Of a stretch of DNA of 29,386 nucleotides, positions 1 through 7,600 are shown in pieces (the first letter of the stretch is position 1; every line of letters starts with the position of its first letter). A program made the translations under genes and the position numbers. The stretch lies in contig JAVBNN010000026.1 in NCBI GenBank assembly GCA_031551525.1, positions 1-29,386 on the forward strand. The letters are read 5' to 3'. The notes under the pieces are model-generated. The model worked only from the letters and a program-made list of their open reading frames with translations, was not told where the DNA came from and ran no database searches. This DNA is from JAVBNN01 sp031551525. GTDB lineage: Bacteria; Bacillota; Negativicutes; Acidaminococcales; JAISLQ01.

Positions 1-4
1 CGCT

Positions 5-1015
5 CTAATTTACCGAGCAATTGTCAAATTTGCACTGCGCCATTTTTACCGCCAGATAGATAGATTCCGACATGCTCTGGCTGTCCGCAGTGCCTTTACC
101 TGCTTTGCCGTAAGCCGTGCCGTGGTCGACCGACGTCCTGATATAAGGCAAGCCGACGGTGACATTGACGCCGGTCTCAAAACCGAGCACTTTGAGCGGT
201 ATATGGCCCTGGTCGTGATACATGACCACCACTATGTCAAAATGGTTTTTAAGGGCCGCACGATAAAATACAGTGTCCGGCGGCACCGGCCCGGTAACGT
301 CCAGTCCGCGTTTTTTTGCTTCTTCGATGGCGGGAGTTATTTCTTCAATATCTTCCTGCCCAAACAGGCCGCCTTCACCGGAATGGGGATTGAGTCCGGC
401 CACCGCGATACGCGGGGCAGGTATACCTAAGAGCTTGACCGCGTCGTTGGCCAGCTCGATGACGCGCAACACCCTTTCCTTTTTTACCAGATCGCAGGCC
501 TGGCGGATGGAAACATGAGTGGTGACGTGTATGACCCGGAGCGGCCCGCCTACCAGCATCATGGCATAGTCTTTGGTATTGGCCAGATGGGCCAGTATCT
601 CAGTATGTCCCGGAAAATGGTAGCCGCCGAGATTGAGCGCTTCCTTATGCAAAGGCGCCGTCACTACCGCTTGTATCTTGCCGGCCAAGGCATATTTTAC
701 CGCCCGTTCCACATATTCATAGGCCGCTTTACCCGCCCGCCCGTCAACCGTGGCGAACGGCAAATCAAGAGGAAGGTTGTCGAGGTCTATGATATCTATA
801 AAACCGTATTCCTTACCGCCCTCTTCCGGATCCTCGATCGTCCGGCACTTTACATCCGCGCCGACGATTTTTACCGCGCGTTCCATTATTTTCTTGTCGC
901 CCACCACTATGGGGCGGGAAATATCATAAACATTGCGCTCCATTAGCGATTTGACGATGATCTCCGGGCCCACGCCGGTGGCGTCACCCATGGTTATTCC
1001 CAGTATAGGCTTCAT
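5..1015 (-). CDS. pdxA2: PdxA2-like 4-phosphotetronate dehydrogenase
   Basis: PdxA-family NAD-dependent oxidative decarboxylase of phosphorylated hydroxy acids. Visible family motifs include the N-terminal ITMGDATGVGPEI and three histidine segments expected to bind the divalent metal: FPGHTEILAH, GLNPHSGEGG and YHDQGHIPLK. Length (336 aa) is normal. In-frame sequence extends upstream, but GGGAGG lies inside that extension and sits 5-6 bases before the ATG at 1015, so I use that ATG. The gene follows the DUF1537 kinase by 19 bases, in one operon. In the known D-threonate pathway a DUF1537 kinase makes the 4-phosphate and PdxA2 oxidises and decarboxylates it to dihydroxyacetone phosphate. By context this is PdxA2 rather than the vitamin B6 enzyme PdxA, and no other B6 gene is in view. 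The exact tetronate isomer cannot be read from sequence. Confidence 0.88.
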   Translation of the reverse strand: MKPILGITMGDATGVGPEIIVKSLMERNVYDISRPIVVGDKKIMERAVKIVGADVKCRTIEDPEEGGKEYGFIDIIDLDNLPLDLPFATVDGRAGKAAYEYVERAVKYALAGKIQAVVTAPLHKEALNLGGYHFPGHTEILAHLANTKDYAMMLVGGPLRVIHVTTHVSIRQACDLVKKERVLRVIELANDAVKLLGIPAPRIAVAGLNPHSGEGGLFGQEDIEEITPAIEEAKKRGLDVTGPVPPDTVFYRAALKNHFDIVVVMYHDQGHIPLKVLGFETGVNVTVGLPYIRTSVDHGTAYGKAGKGTADSQSMSESIYLAVKMAQCKFDNCSVN

Positions 1016-1034
1016 TACTAATCCTCCCAATTTT

Positions 1035-2270
1035 TCAAGATTTAAGCATTCTTACCGCGTCTATGATCGCTCCCTGGTCGCCAAAACCACCGGCCTTCGT
1101 AACTACCGGCAACCCGTGGCATTTCCCTCCGACCAACCGGCCTAAAGGTATACCGGGCGAAACTTCCCTTACTATCTCTATGCCGGAAGCATCCAGTGTA
1201 CGGCAGACACTGACTGCCGTATCGCCGCCGGTCAGGAAAAAACCGTCAAAACACCCGGACAGTCCGGCCGCCGCCAACCCCAATACATTTGCCAGGGCTG
1301 TGCTGGCCGCCGCCATATCGGGCAATCGCTCTGCTGAACAGGTTATGACGGCGTCCTGCGTTGCTGGCATATCGAGTACAGCTTGCACCAGGCGTGCCGC
1401 CTCTTTCCCTGCGTCTGCGAGGGCCGCTTGCGGGCTGGCTACAACGGGTTTCAGTCCACATGCCTCTCCAAAAGCCGCGACTTGTCCATTAGTAATAGTG
1501 TTCGCGCTTCCAGCCACCACCAGCACCCGATGGGCCCCGGACGTAAAAGCAGCCGTCTTTTGTTTTTCATAACCCATGGCTACCGGCAGTTGCCCGGCCA
1601 GGCCAGCCGAGCCTACCCATAATACCTTTTTTAATATAAGCGACGCCCAGGCTATCGAGAGCAGGTTTTCTTCCGTTACCGCATCGATTATCAGCCAGTT
1701 TTTCCCGCTAGCCAGCGAGCTACGGATACTTTCTTCGATCGCAGCTTTTCCCTGCATAACTATTTCCAGCGGTATCCTGCCTATGTCATTTCCACCGCCC
1801 AGTATTGTAGGCAAAAAAGCCTCTTTTACCGGCGTTTGGGGATCGGATGCAAATTCCGTCAACGATATAGGGAGCCCCTTCAATAGTTGGTACCCGCCCA
1901 CCGTACCGCGCCCTGCTGGCGGGTAGGCCGGCGCAATTATAACGGCATCCGGACGAAGTTCTTTGTGGATAGCCGCAATCTCCCAACTGACATGACCACG
2001 TAAAGTAGAGTCTATTTTTTTGTATATATGGTTTATCCCGGCCCCGCAGATCCTACGGCATGCTCCGGCAGCCCTTTCGGCCGCCTGTGCGCCGGAAAGC
2101 GGCCTGCTGTCCGTGTCAAGCACCATCACATCGGTTTTCTTCACTATGGCCAGCGGCAAAGCCTGCCCCAGAAATACTGTAGCAGTCAAACCAAATTGAC
2201 AAAACTGCACACCGGTATCGGTAGCGCCTGTCAAATCATCAGCTATAACTGCTATTTTTGAAAATATCAT
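1035..2270 (-). CDS. Four-carbon acid sugar kinase (DUF1537 family, DtnK/OtnK-like)
   Basis: ATP-dependent kinase of tetronate-type acids. The N-terminal domain starts with IAVIADDLTGATDTGVQF, the family hallmark for substrate binding. The C-terminal nucleotide-binding domain contains FFLTGGDTAVSVC and a glycine-rich VTKAGGFGDQGAI near the end. Length (about 411 aa) is typical. An upstream in-frame ATG exists at 2306, but it lies inside the regulator's palindrome. The ATG at 2270 is preceded by AAGAAGGCGG at suitable spacing and begins directly with the conserved domain, so I chose it. It is the first gene of an operon with the PdxA2-like gene and is transcribed away from the GntR gene. The expected product is a 4-phosphotetronate passed to PdxA2. 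Substrate could be D-threonate, D-erythronate or L-threonate; the pairing with PdxA2 favours D-threonate. Confidence 0.88.
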   Translation of the reverse strand: MIFSKIAVIADDLTGATDTGVQFCQFGLTATVFLGQALPLAIVKKTDVMVLDTDSRPLSGAQAAERAAGACRRICGAGINHIYKKIDSTLRGHVSWEIAAIHKELRPDAVIIAPAYPPAGRGTVGGYQLLKGLPISLTEFASDPQTPVKEAFLPTILGGGNDIGRIPLEIVMQGKAAIEESIRSSLASGKNWLIIDAVTEENLLSIAWASLILKKVLWVGSAGLAGQLPVAMGYEKQKTAAFTSGAHRVLVVAGSANTITNGQVAAFGEACGLKPVVASPQAALADAGKEAARLVQAVLDMPATQDAVITCSAERLPDMAAASTALANVLGLAAAGLSGCFDGFFLTGGDTAVSVCRTLDASGIEIVREVSPGIPLGRLVGGKCHGLPVVTKAGGFGDQGAIIDAVRMLKS

Positions 2271-2288
2271 TTTATTAGCCGCCTTCTT

Positions 2289-2308
2289 AAATGTTGTATA
2301 CAACATTT
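2289..2308. promoter_or_regulatory. Probable GntR operator, perfect 20-bp palindrome
   Basis: AAATGTTGTATACAACATTT is a perfect 20-bp inverted repeat. Its core TTGTATACAA resembles sites bound by FCD-type GntR regulators. It begins about 10 bases downstream of the -10 of the minus-strand promoter, where a bound repressor would block the kinase-pdxA2 transcript. The half-site TACAACATTT recurs exactly at 2431-2440 in front of the regulator gene. Confidence 0.75.
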
Positions 2309-2317
2309 CAAGTTAAT

Positions 2318-2345
2318 ATTAAACTAAACCGGTTAATTGTGTCAA
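2318..2345 (-). promoter_or_regulatory. Sigma-70-type promoter for the kinase-pdxA2 operon
   Basis: On the minus strand TTGACA (2340-2345, perfect -35) is followed after 16 bases by TTTAAT (2318-2323; TTAATA one base on gives 17). The start would fall near 2311, directly before the palindrome. Confidence 0.65.
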
Positions 2346-2388
2346 TATAAATTGCCTGAATATTTGTTACAATCTTTTTCTACTCCAA

Positions 2389-2440
2389 TTGACAATAGGG
2401 CAATTGTAAACTAAACTAAAAGTTGATATATACAACATTT
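2389..2440 (+). promoter_or_regulatory. Probable gntR promoter with operator half-site
   Basis: TTGACA at 2389-2394 is followed after 17 bases by TAAACT at 2412-2417, a plausible promoter reading toward the regulator. TACAACATTT at 2431-2440 repeats one full arm of the 20-bp palindrome at 2289-2308. The left arm is degenerate: GTTG then CAAC are separated by 7 bases instead of 4. The site sits downstream of the predicted start, as at the divergent promoter, which suggests weaker autoregulation. Confidence 0.5.
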
Positions 2441-2463
2441 ATCGTGCAGGGAGGTGGTACTAT

Positions 2464-3156
2464 ATGAGTATCGAGTTGCCAAAAATCGACACAGCTAATT
2501 TGTGGGATAAAACTTATATGGTACTGAAAGACTTGATAATCCACCGAAAATTTAAGCCCAATGAAAAGCTCTCTATCCCCGACCTGGCCAGCCAGCTTGG
2601 CGTCAGCCGCACTCCTATCAGGGATGCGCTCAACCGCTTGGAGATGGAAGGGTTGGTAAAAACAATCTCCAAGGTAGGCACCTTTGTCACTGCCATCGGA
2701 GACAGTGAGGTTCTCGATATAATAGACACCCGCCTGATGCTGGAGTTGTGGGTGGTTGACAAATTGTCAGCCTGTCCAGACGAAGAATTGACGCCAAAGC
2801 TACAGCCGCTGGAGGATGTACTGGATAAATCATCCCGTCTGGTGGAAAGCCTGCCGATAGATGAATATCTGCGTTCTGATTACAATCTGCAGTTCCACAT
2901 GGCGTTTATCCATTTGGGCGATAACAGACGCAATATCGATATTTATTTTTCCTTGATGAGTTACCACGGCTTGGCGATTGAAAAGGCCCTCTTTACCAAG
3001 GAAATGGTCACCAGTGCACTAAACCAGCACTACTGCATAATAAACGCCCTTAAATGCCGTGATTTTGATCAGGTCCGCGCTTCTATAAAACTGCATCTTG
3101 AAGATTCACGTGAACGCCTTATAAAACGCTTAAAAGAAAACGGCGGAGAATTATAA
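2464..3156 (+). CDS. GntR-family transcriptional regulator, FCD subfamily
   Basis: DNA-binding regulator of 230 aa. Residues about 10-78 form the GntR winged helix, with LSIPDLASQLGVSRTPIRDA as the helix-turn-helix and EGLV...GTFVT as the wing. Residues about 85-222 are the helical FCD effector domain. Its usual acidic and histidine metal ligands can be seen in YNLQFHMAF, MSYHG and NQHYC. The start ATG has GGGAGGTGG about 7 bases upstream. It is divergent from the kinase-pdxA2 operon, which makes it the likely local regulator, probably a repressor relieved by the tetronate or its phosphate. The effector is inferred only. A strong bidirectional terminator follows immediately. Confidence 0.9.
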   Translation: MSIELPKIDTANLWDKTYMVLKDLIIHRKFKPNEKLSIPDLASQLGVSRTPIRDALNRLEMEGLVKTISKVGTFVTAIGDSEVLDIIDTRLMLELWVVDKLSACPDEELTPKLQPLEDVLDKSSRLVESLPIDEYLRSDYNLQFHMAFIHLGDNRRNIDIYFSLMSYHGLAIEKALFTKEMVTSALNQHYCIINALKCRDFDQVRASIKLHLEDSRERLIKRLKENGGEL

Positions 3157-3193
3157 AACCAGGCAAACAGAATTATTTTCTGTTTGCCTGGTT
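3157..3193. terminator. Bidirectional intrinsic terminator between gntR and rlmD
   Basis: A perfect 16-bp stem, AACCAGGCAAACAGAA paired with its complement, has a 5-base loop and T-rich tracts on both strands. It lies right after the gntR stop and about 40 bases beyond the convergent methyltransferase stop, so it can serve both. Confidence 0.92.
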
Positions 3194-3229
3194 TTTCTTT
3201 TGTCGCGAAAAACAATATTAAGGAAAGTG

Positions 3230-4612
3230 TCATTTGGCAATCTTTCCCCGTTCCAGGGAAACCACACACTCGACATGCGAGGTCATGGGGAACATATCTA
3301 CCGGCTGTATCTTGTCGATCCGATAGCCACAGTCGGACAATATGCCCACGTCACGCGCCAGTGATGACGGGTTGCAGGATATATAGACTATACGCGCCGG
3401 GGTAAGTACGTCGATCGCCTCCAGTACCTTGATACTGCATCCGGCCCGTGGCGGGTCGAGCAGCACTACGTCAGCCGTCGTTCCTGCCGCAGCCAGTTTG
3501 GGCATTTCAAGAGCCGCGTCCCCGGCAATAAATTCCACATTGTCACATTTATTGAACGCCGCATTCATTCGGGCGTCTTTTACTGCGTCCTCCGACAGCT
3601 CTATGCTGAGCACTTTTTTTGCCCGGGCAGCCAAAAAAAGACTTATACTGCCGGCGCCGCAATATACTTCTACCACGGTTTCCACACCGGTCAGCCCGGC
3701 CATTTCCACTGCGGTGTTGTATAGAACTTCGGTTTGCGCGCTGTTTACCTGAAAAAACGACTTGGCGGAAATATTAAATTTAAAATCTCCGATGCTGTCG
3801 GAAATGGTTTCTTTTCCATATAAAAGCACAGATTTGCCGGACAAAGCAACATTTCCTTCTTCTGTATTGACAATGGACTGGATACTGGCTATCCCTGGGA
3901 TAGTGGTTTTAAGCCTGTCCACCAACTTTTCCATATATGGGGCCTGTTCTTTACTGGTGACCAGCACTGCCATAGCTTCACCGCTCCTTGCGCCCACCCT
4001 GCCCATTATATGGCGCACCACCCCGCTGCCGGTATTTTCCGAATAGGGCGGTATTCGGCAGTCGTTCATCCAGTCCCGTACCGTATTCATTATCTGATTG
4101 TTCACTGGATGCTGGATAATGCACTCGAGCACATCCACCACTATATGTGAGGCCCGTGCATAACAACCTATCTGGGCTTTGCCCGGTGTACCACCGACCG
4201 GGAACAGCATCTTGTTGCGATAATAGAGGCTCGGCCCGTTCAATACTGGCAAAACATCCGCTACCGGCAGACGCCCTATCCTGATAAGTGCCGCCTGTAC
4301 CTGCTCGCGTTTGGCCGTAAGTTGCGCTTCGTAAGATAAATGCTGCAACTGACAGCCACCGCACTTGCTAAAGAGGGGGCAGGGCGCTTCCACACGCTCT
4401 GACGAACTCTTTTCTATCAATAGCAGCTCTCCCACCGCATAGTTTTTTTTGACTGTAAGAAGCTTTACTTTGGCAGACTCTCCCGTCAGGGCTCCTTCCA
4501 CAAAAACAGTAAAGCCGTTTATCCGCCCCACTCCTTCACCAGAGCTTCCCAGCCCGGTTATTTCCACGGTAACTTGCTGACCTTTTAAAAATTCAACTTT
4601 TTCCCCTTGCAC
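3230..4612 (-). CDS. rlmD: 23S rRNA (uracil-5-)-methyltransferase, RlmD/RumA family
   Basis: SAM-dependent m5U methyltransferase for 23S rRNA. An N-terminal TRAM RNA-binding domain (about 8-67) is followed by the iron-sulfur cysteines C78-x5-C84-x2-C87 (CPLFSKCGGC) and probably C164 (VLECIIQHP), the RumA pattern. The Rossmann part shows VVEVYCGAGSISLFLA and LLDPPRAG. The catalytic cysteine is C413 in YISCNPSSLARD and the general-base glutamate lies in SHVECVV. Length 460 aa is normal. The start is GTG with GGGGG about 7 bases upstream. It lies 30 bases after the orphan sensor-like gene, probably cotranscribed, though no functional link is evident. In Firmicutes such enzymes may modify U747, U1939 or both; which applies here cannot be told. 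Confidence 0.92.
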   Translation of the reverse strand: MQGEKVEFLKGQQVTVEITGLGSSGEGVGRINGFTVFVEGALTGESAKVKLLTVKKNYAVGELLLIEKSSSERVEAPCPLFSKCGGCQLQHLSYEAQLTAKREQVQAALIRIGRLPVADVLPVLNGPSLYYRNKMLFPVGGTPGKAQIGCYARASHIVVDVLECIIQHPVNNQIMNTVRDWMNDCRIPPYSENTGSGVVRHIMGRVGARSGEAMAVLVTSKEQAPYMEKLVDRLKTTIPGIASIQSIVNTEEGNVALSGKSVLLYGKETISDSIGDFKFNISAKSFFQVNSAQTEVLYNTAVEMAGLTGVETVVEVYCGAGSISLFLAARAKKVLSIELSEDAVKDARMNAAFNKCDNVEFIAGDAALEMPKLAAAGTTADVVLLDPPRAGCSIKVLEAIDVLTPARIVYISCNPSSLARDVGILSDCGYRIDKIQPVDMFPMTSHVECVVSLERGKIAK

Positions 4613-4642
4613 TTAATGACCCCCAATAATATAGTTGAGCAG

Positions 4643-5572
4643 TTATTTTTTCATCCGGTCTATCTTCAGTATGCCAATCATCCTCTCGCGGACGCTTATG
4701 CCAAAAAGACCACCCACTTGGCCGAAAGCCAACTTTTTACGCCACCAGGCGATAAACGCCAGTAATATAACATCCAATAAAATAAGAAAAAATACATAGT
4801 TTGTCAGCCAGTCCGGGAACCATGCGGCAGGCAATTCTTTTTCCGCAACTACCGACCAGCCGAAAATGCCGCCGGTGTTTTTTCTGTATACGGAAATGTT
4901 TTGCCCCGAAGCCGACCGGTATTCTGAAAAACCGCCACCCAGTTCAATCCAGCTGGTCTGCTGTTCCCCCGCCGCTTTATTCTCGGTAGAAAGCAGTTTG
5001 TTGCCCTCCGGGCCGATCAACGTCAAGCTCATGCCTGCGCTTTTGTCTTTCAGCAGACCCAGAAGTTCATTTTCTTCCACCGCCACACTCACCTGCCCGC
5101 CATCACTTAACGGCAGACTGATGAAGACATTGCCACCCTTGTTTTGAGCTAAAGCCGCCAATGTTCTGTTTACCGCAGCTTCCGATAAAACATCCGCGCC
5201 AACACCCTTTTGTGCCGGAAAGGCCATAGCGGTGGTCACTATGTCACTGCTATCAGTCACAAAAAGAAACCGCCAAGTAGTTGGAGGAGCAAAGCCTGTC
5301 GACAATTCGGCCGGCAGCAGCCTGTGTTCGCCGGCCATCACATCTTTTACTAGAATGCCAAGGGCGTCGGATTGCTGCTTTTGCCAGGCGGCAAGCAGTA
5401 CGCTCTTGTTGGCCGCCATTTTTTCGCAATCCAAGCGCGCCAGTTCCTGCTCTTTTTCCAACGCAAATGGCTGGCGGCATAAAACTATTGCAAACAAACA
5501 TAGCAACAGTAAAAACATCCGCCCTATCCGGTTGGCCTGGTCAAGCCGGTCTGTCAATGCTAGGTCAAGCAA
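4643..5572 (-). CDS. Membrane protein with extracytoplasmic sensor-like domain, no output domain
   Basis: Not assigned to a named family. The 309-aa protein has a membrane helix at about 19-35, roughly 220 residues outside the membrane and a second helix at about 257-276. It ends in a short basic cytoplasmic tail of some 30 residues. The outer part resembles double-Cache sensor modules of kinases and chemoreceptors: FISLPLSDGGQVSVAV, LTLIGPEGNKLLS and a final IFGWSVVAEKELP. No HAMP, kinase, GGDEF or MCP output follows; the tail ends at RMIGILKIDRMKK. The start is TTG preceded by GGGGGTAG. It may signal through a partner, or be a remnant of a larger receptor. It is followed by rlmD after 30 bases. 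Confidence 0.75.
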   Translation of the reverse strand: MLDLALTDRLDQANRIGRMFLLLLCLFAIVLCRQPFALEKEQELARLDCEKMAANKSVLLAAWQKQQSDALGILVKDVMAGEHRLLPAELSTGFAPPTTWRFLFVTDSSDIVTTAMAFPAQKGVGADVLSEAAVNRTLAALAQNKGGNVFISLPLSDGGQVSVAVEENELLGLLKDKSAGMSLTLIGPEGNKLLSTENKAAGEQQTSWIELGGGFSEYRSASGQNISVYRKNTGGIFGWSVVAEKELPAAWFPDWLTNYVFFLILLDVILLAFIAWWRKKLAFGQVGGLFGISVRERMIGILKIDRMKK

Positions 5573-5615
5573 ATTACTACCCCCAGGAGATTTTGGCTTT
5601 TCATACTTGTAGTAC

Positions 5616-5645
5616 AGTATAACTTTTACCAGACAACTTTTGCAA
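5616..5645 (-). promoter_or_regulatory. Possible promoter of the sensor-like gene and rlmD
   Basis: On the minus strand TTGCAA (5640-5645) and TATACT (5616-5621) are separated by 18 bases, about 45 bases before the TTG start. The -10 matches 5 of 6 consensus bases and the -35 is weak. Confidence 0.35.
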
Positions 5646-5660
5646 CACTACTGTGAAACA

Positions 5661-5700
5661 AAAATACTGCCGCCAGTTTTCTGTCTGTCGGCAGTATTTT
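5661..5700 (-). terminator. Terminator after the beta-helix gene
   Basis: A perfect 12-bp stem (AAAATACTGCCG with CGGCAGTATTTT) closes a 16-base loop. On the minus strand it follows the beta-helix stop at 5705 and ends in a T tract. It separates this transcript from the next minus-strand gene. Confidence 0.85.
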
Positions 5701-5704
5701 TTAC

Positions 5705-7531
5705 TTACCCGCTTATCTCCGGTTTATCATTGTCCGCCCGGCCGAACCACTGGCCGATGTTCCGGTCAAGTTCCGGGCAGTTCCACAACGCGATGCGTGC
5801 TCCGCCTATAGTCTTTATCCCGCCGCCCGTGGCGTCGACGTAGAGGACTAGGCCGCGGTTGCTGGTGATATTTTCAAAGCTGGCCAGTTGGAAATTTTCT
5901 ATAGTCCCCGTCCAGGAACCGGAAAAGTTCATAAAGCGCAAAGGTTGCTCCGCGCCGTAAATATTGGCCGTCAGGTTTCGTGCTCTGATCTCGGGCAGTT
6001 TGTAGGGCGACACAGACAACGTGGCCGCCTGCGGCAGGAAACGGCAGTTCACTATGTTTGGTTGGCCGTTACCTGCATGTATATCCATGGTCACGTTGTC
6101 CACCGTTATCAGGCCGGAGAATATTCGCCCATAGGTGGTATTGAGGTTTATAAGGTCGGCGGGGTGCGAGTAGTCGGGGATAGGCTGGTAAAAGGCTGTG
6201 CAGTTGGTTATCGAGAGCAGCCCCTTGCCGTAGCCCACCTGTACCGCCCGATTATACAGCTGGCAGTTGGTGATAAAAAGATCGCGGAAATAGTGGTGGA
6301 TGTCTATCCGGTTGGCCTCGCTGTTCTCCACATGCACGTCTTTCACGTTGTCCATGGCAGTCGCGCCCCAGTAGCCATTTAGACGGCAGTTGCGGATAGT
6401 AGCCTTCATACAGCCGGTCAGCCGCACCAGATAACCGGAAGTCGCGCGGGCCTCCCCGTCCTGCCCCGCCGTGTTAAAACCTGTGATGTTTTCTATCGCT
6501 ATATTGTAGCTGTCCTCGGCATAAATGACCGCGCTCTTGAACACTTTGTCGTTTCTGAGAGAATCGCGGTGCGGACGGATGGTAAAGTCCCTCACCGTCG
6601 TGTTGTGCCGGTTGATATTCACTACATTTACCTGTTGGTTCGCCGAAGTGTCTATCTCAACGTCGCAGCCGGTAAAGACCAGCCGGTCAGAAGGTATGTT
6701 CGTATAAATCGCCTTAAAGACGGAGGTATAGCTCTTGCCGCCCGCCGCCAAACTACGTCCTCCGGCCTGTGTCCAACTTTCTATGAGCGGCCCGGTACAG
6801 ATGCCGTTCATATCATGTACTAAGAGTTCCGCCCGGTTGACCGGGTAAACGTTCCCCTCGTCATCTCGCGCAGCAAACGGCTTCTCTTCCAGCCGCACGA
6901 CCACATTGGCCGGCAGGGAGTTGTCCAGCATGGTAAAATAAGCAGTCCCTTCGAGCAGTTGCGCCTTTTGCGCCGGGGTAAAATTAAGCGTATAGTAAAC
7001 GTCCCGCACATCACCGATCCTGTACCAGGAGCGAAAAGCCGCGTTAGCGTCCGTCACCTTTAAGACCGATCCCGACAGGTCAACGTCGGTCAGCACCGGT
7101 ATCTGAGTGGGCGAGCCTTTCCAGATAATGCCCGAGTGATTCTCCACCCTGGCCCCGGCGGCATTCGCATAGGTGTGCGCCCGCATGATGGCCTCTTCAT
7201 CGTCTGTTTTCCCATCCAGCTGTGCCCCGAACATCCGGTAAGTCACCCGGTCCGTATTGGCGATAGAGGCATATTTGCCCTTGGCGAGCGCAATATCCCA
7301 CGGTTTTTCAGTTTTATCAGCTATCTTGTAGAGAGCGCCGCCCCCGTCCCCTTCCGTATAAAAGCCCCGCGTTTCAGCTAGTGCCCCCACCGGAAGGCGA
7401 CCCGCACCCTTCGAGAGGCCCTCCGCGGTCGCAAATACCGCCACTTGCCCGGCTTTAGCCGTCCAAGCAGTCCCCGGCAGCCATACCGCCATGACCAGCG
7501 CCACCAGCGCGCACCTTACCGCTGTCCGCAT
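5705..7531 (-). CDS. Exported right-handed beta-helix (pectate-lyase-like) protein
   Basis: Secreted protein of 608 aa. The ATG at 7531 has GGAGGA 7 bases upstream and opens a clear signal peptide (MRTAVRCALVALVMAVWLPG..A), so the longer in-frame extension is not used. An N-terminal module with ETRGFYTEGDGGGALYKI and FGAQLDGKTDDEEAI resembles the entry region of pectate-lyase-superfamily and phage tailspike proteins. A long series of short beta-strand repeats follows, such as NIAIENITGFN, ATIRNCRLNG, VHVENSEANR, LFITNCQLYN and LSITNCTAFY, as in parallel beta-helices. Such proteins cleave, epimerise or bind polysaccharides; no catalytic residues can be assigned here. It lies 70 bases after the YejM-like gene on the same strand, which suggests a role in surface glycans. 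Confidence 0.78.
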   Translation of the reverse strand: MRTAVRCALVALVMAVWLPGTAWTAKAGQVAVFATAEGLSKGAGRLPVGALAETRGFYTEGDGGGALYKIADKTEKPWDIALAKGKYASIANTDRVTYRMFGAQLDGKTDDEEAIMRAHTYANAAGARVENHSGIIWKGSPTQIPVLTDVDLSGSVLKVTDANAAFRSWYRIGDVRDVYYTLNFTPAQKAQLLEGTAYFTMLDNSLPANVVVRLEEKPFAARDDEGNVYPVNRAELLVHDMNGICTGPLIESWTQAGGRSLAAGGKSYTSVFKAIYTNIPSDRLVFTGCDVEIDTSANQQVNVVNINRHNTTVRDFTIRPHRDSLRNDKVFKSAVIYAEDSYNIAIENITGFNTAGQDGEARATSGYLVRLTGCMKATIRNCRLNGYWGATAMDNVKDVHVENSEANRIDIHHYFRDLFITNCQLYNRAVQVGYGKGLLSITNCTAFYQPIPDYSHPADLINLNTTYGRIFSGLITVDNVTMDIHAGNGQPNIVNCRFLPQAATLSVSPYKLPEIRARNLTANIYGAEQPLRFMNFSGSWTGTIENFQLASFENITSNRGLVLYVDATGGGIKTIGGARIALWNCPELDRNIGQWFGRADNDKPEISG

Positions 7532-7600
7532 GATGCTTCCTCCGATCATTGCTCCATTTTTCCCATCCTCAAATTGCCAGCGCATAAGTTCACAATCAAA

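Noticed and set aside
2271..2306. Upstream ATG extending the DUF1537 kinase
   Set aside because: The ATG lies inside the 20-bp operator palindrome and lacks a ribosome site; the ATG at 2270 has both site and domain start.
2386..2409. CAATTG repeated on both sides of the gntR -35
   Set aside because: Too short and A+T-rich to call an operator; the TACAACATTT half-site is a better candidate.
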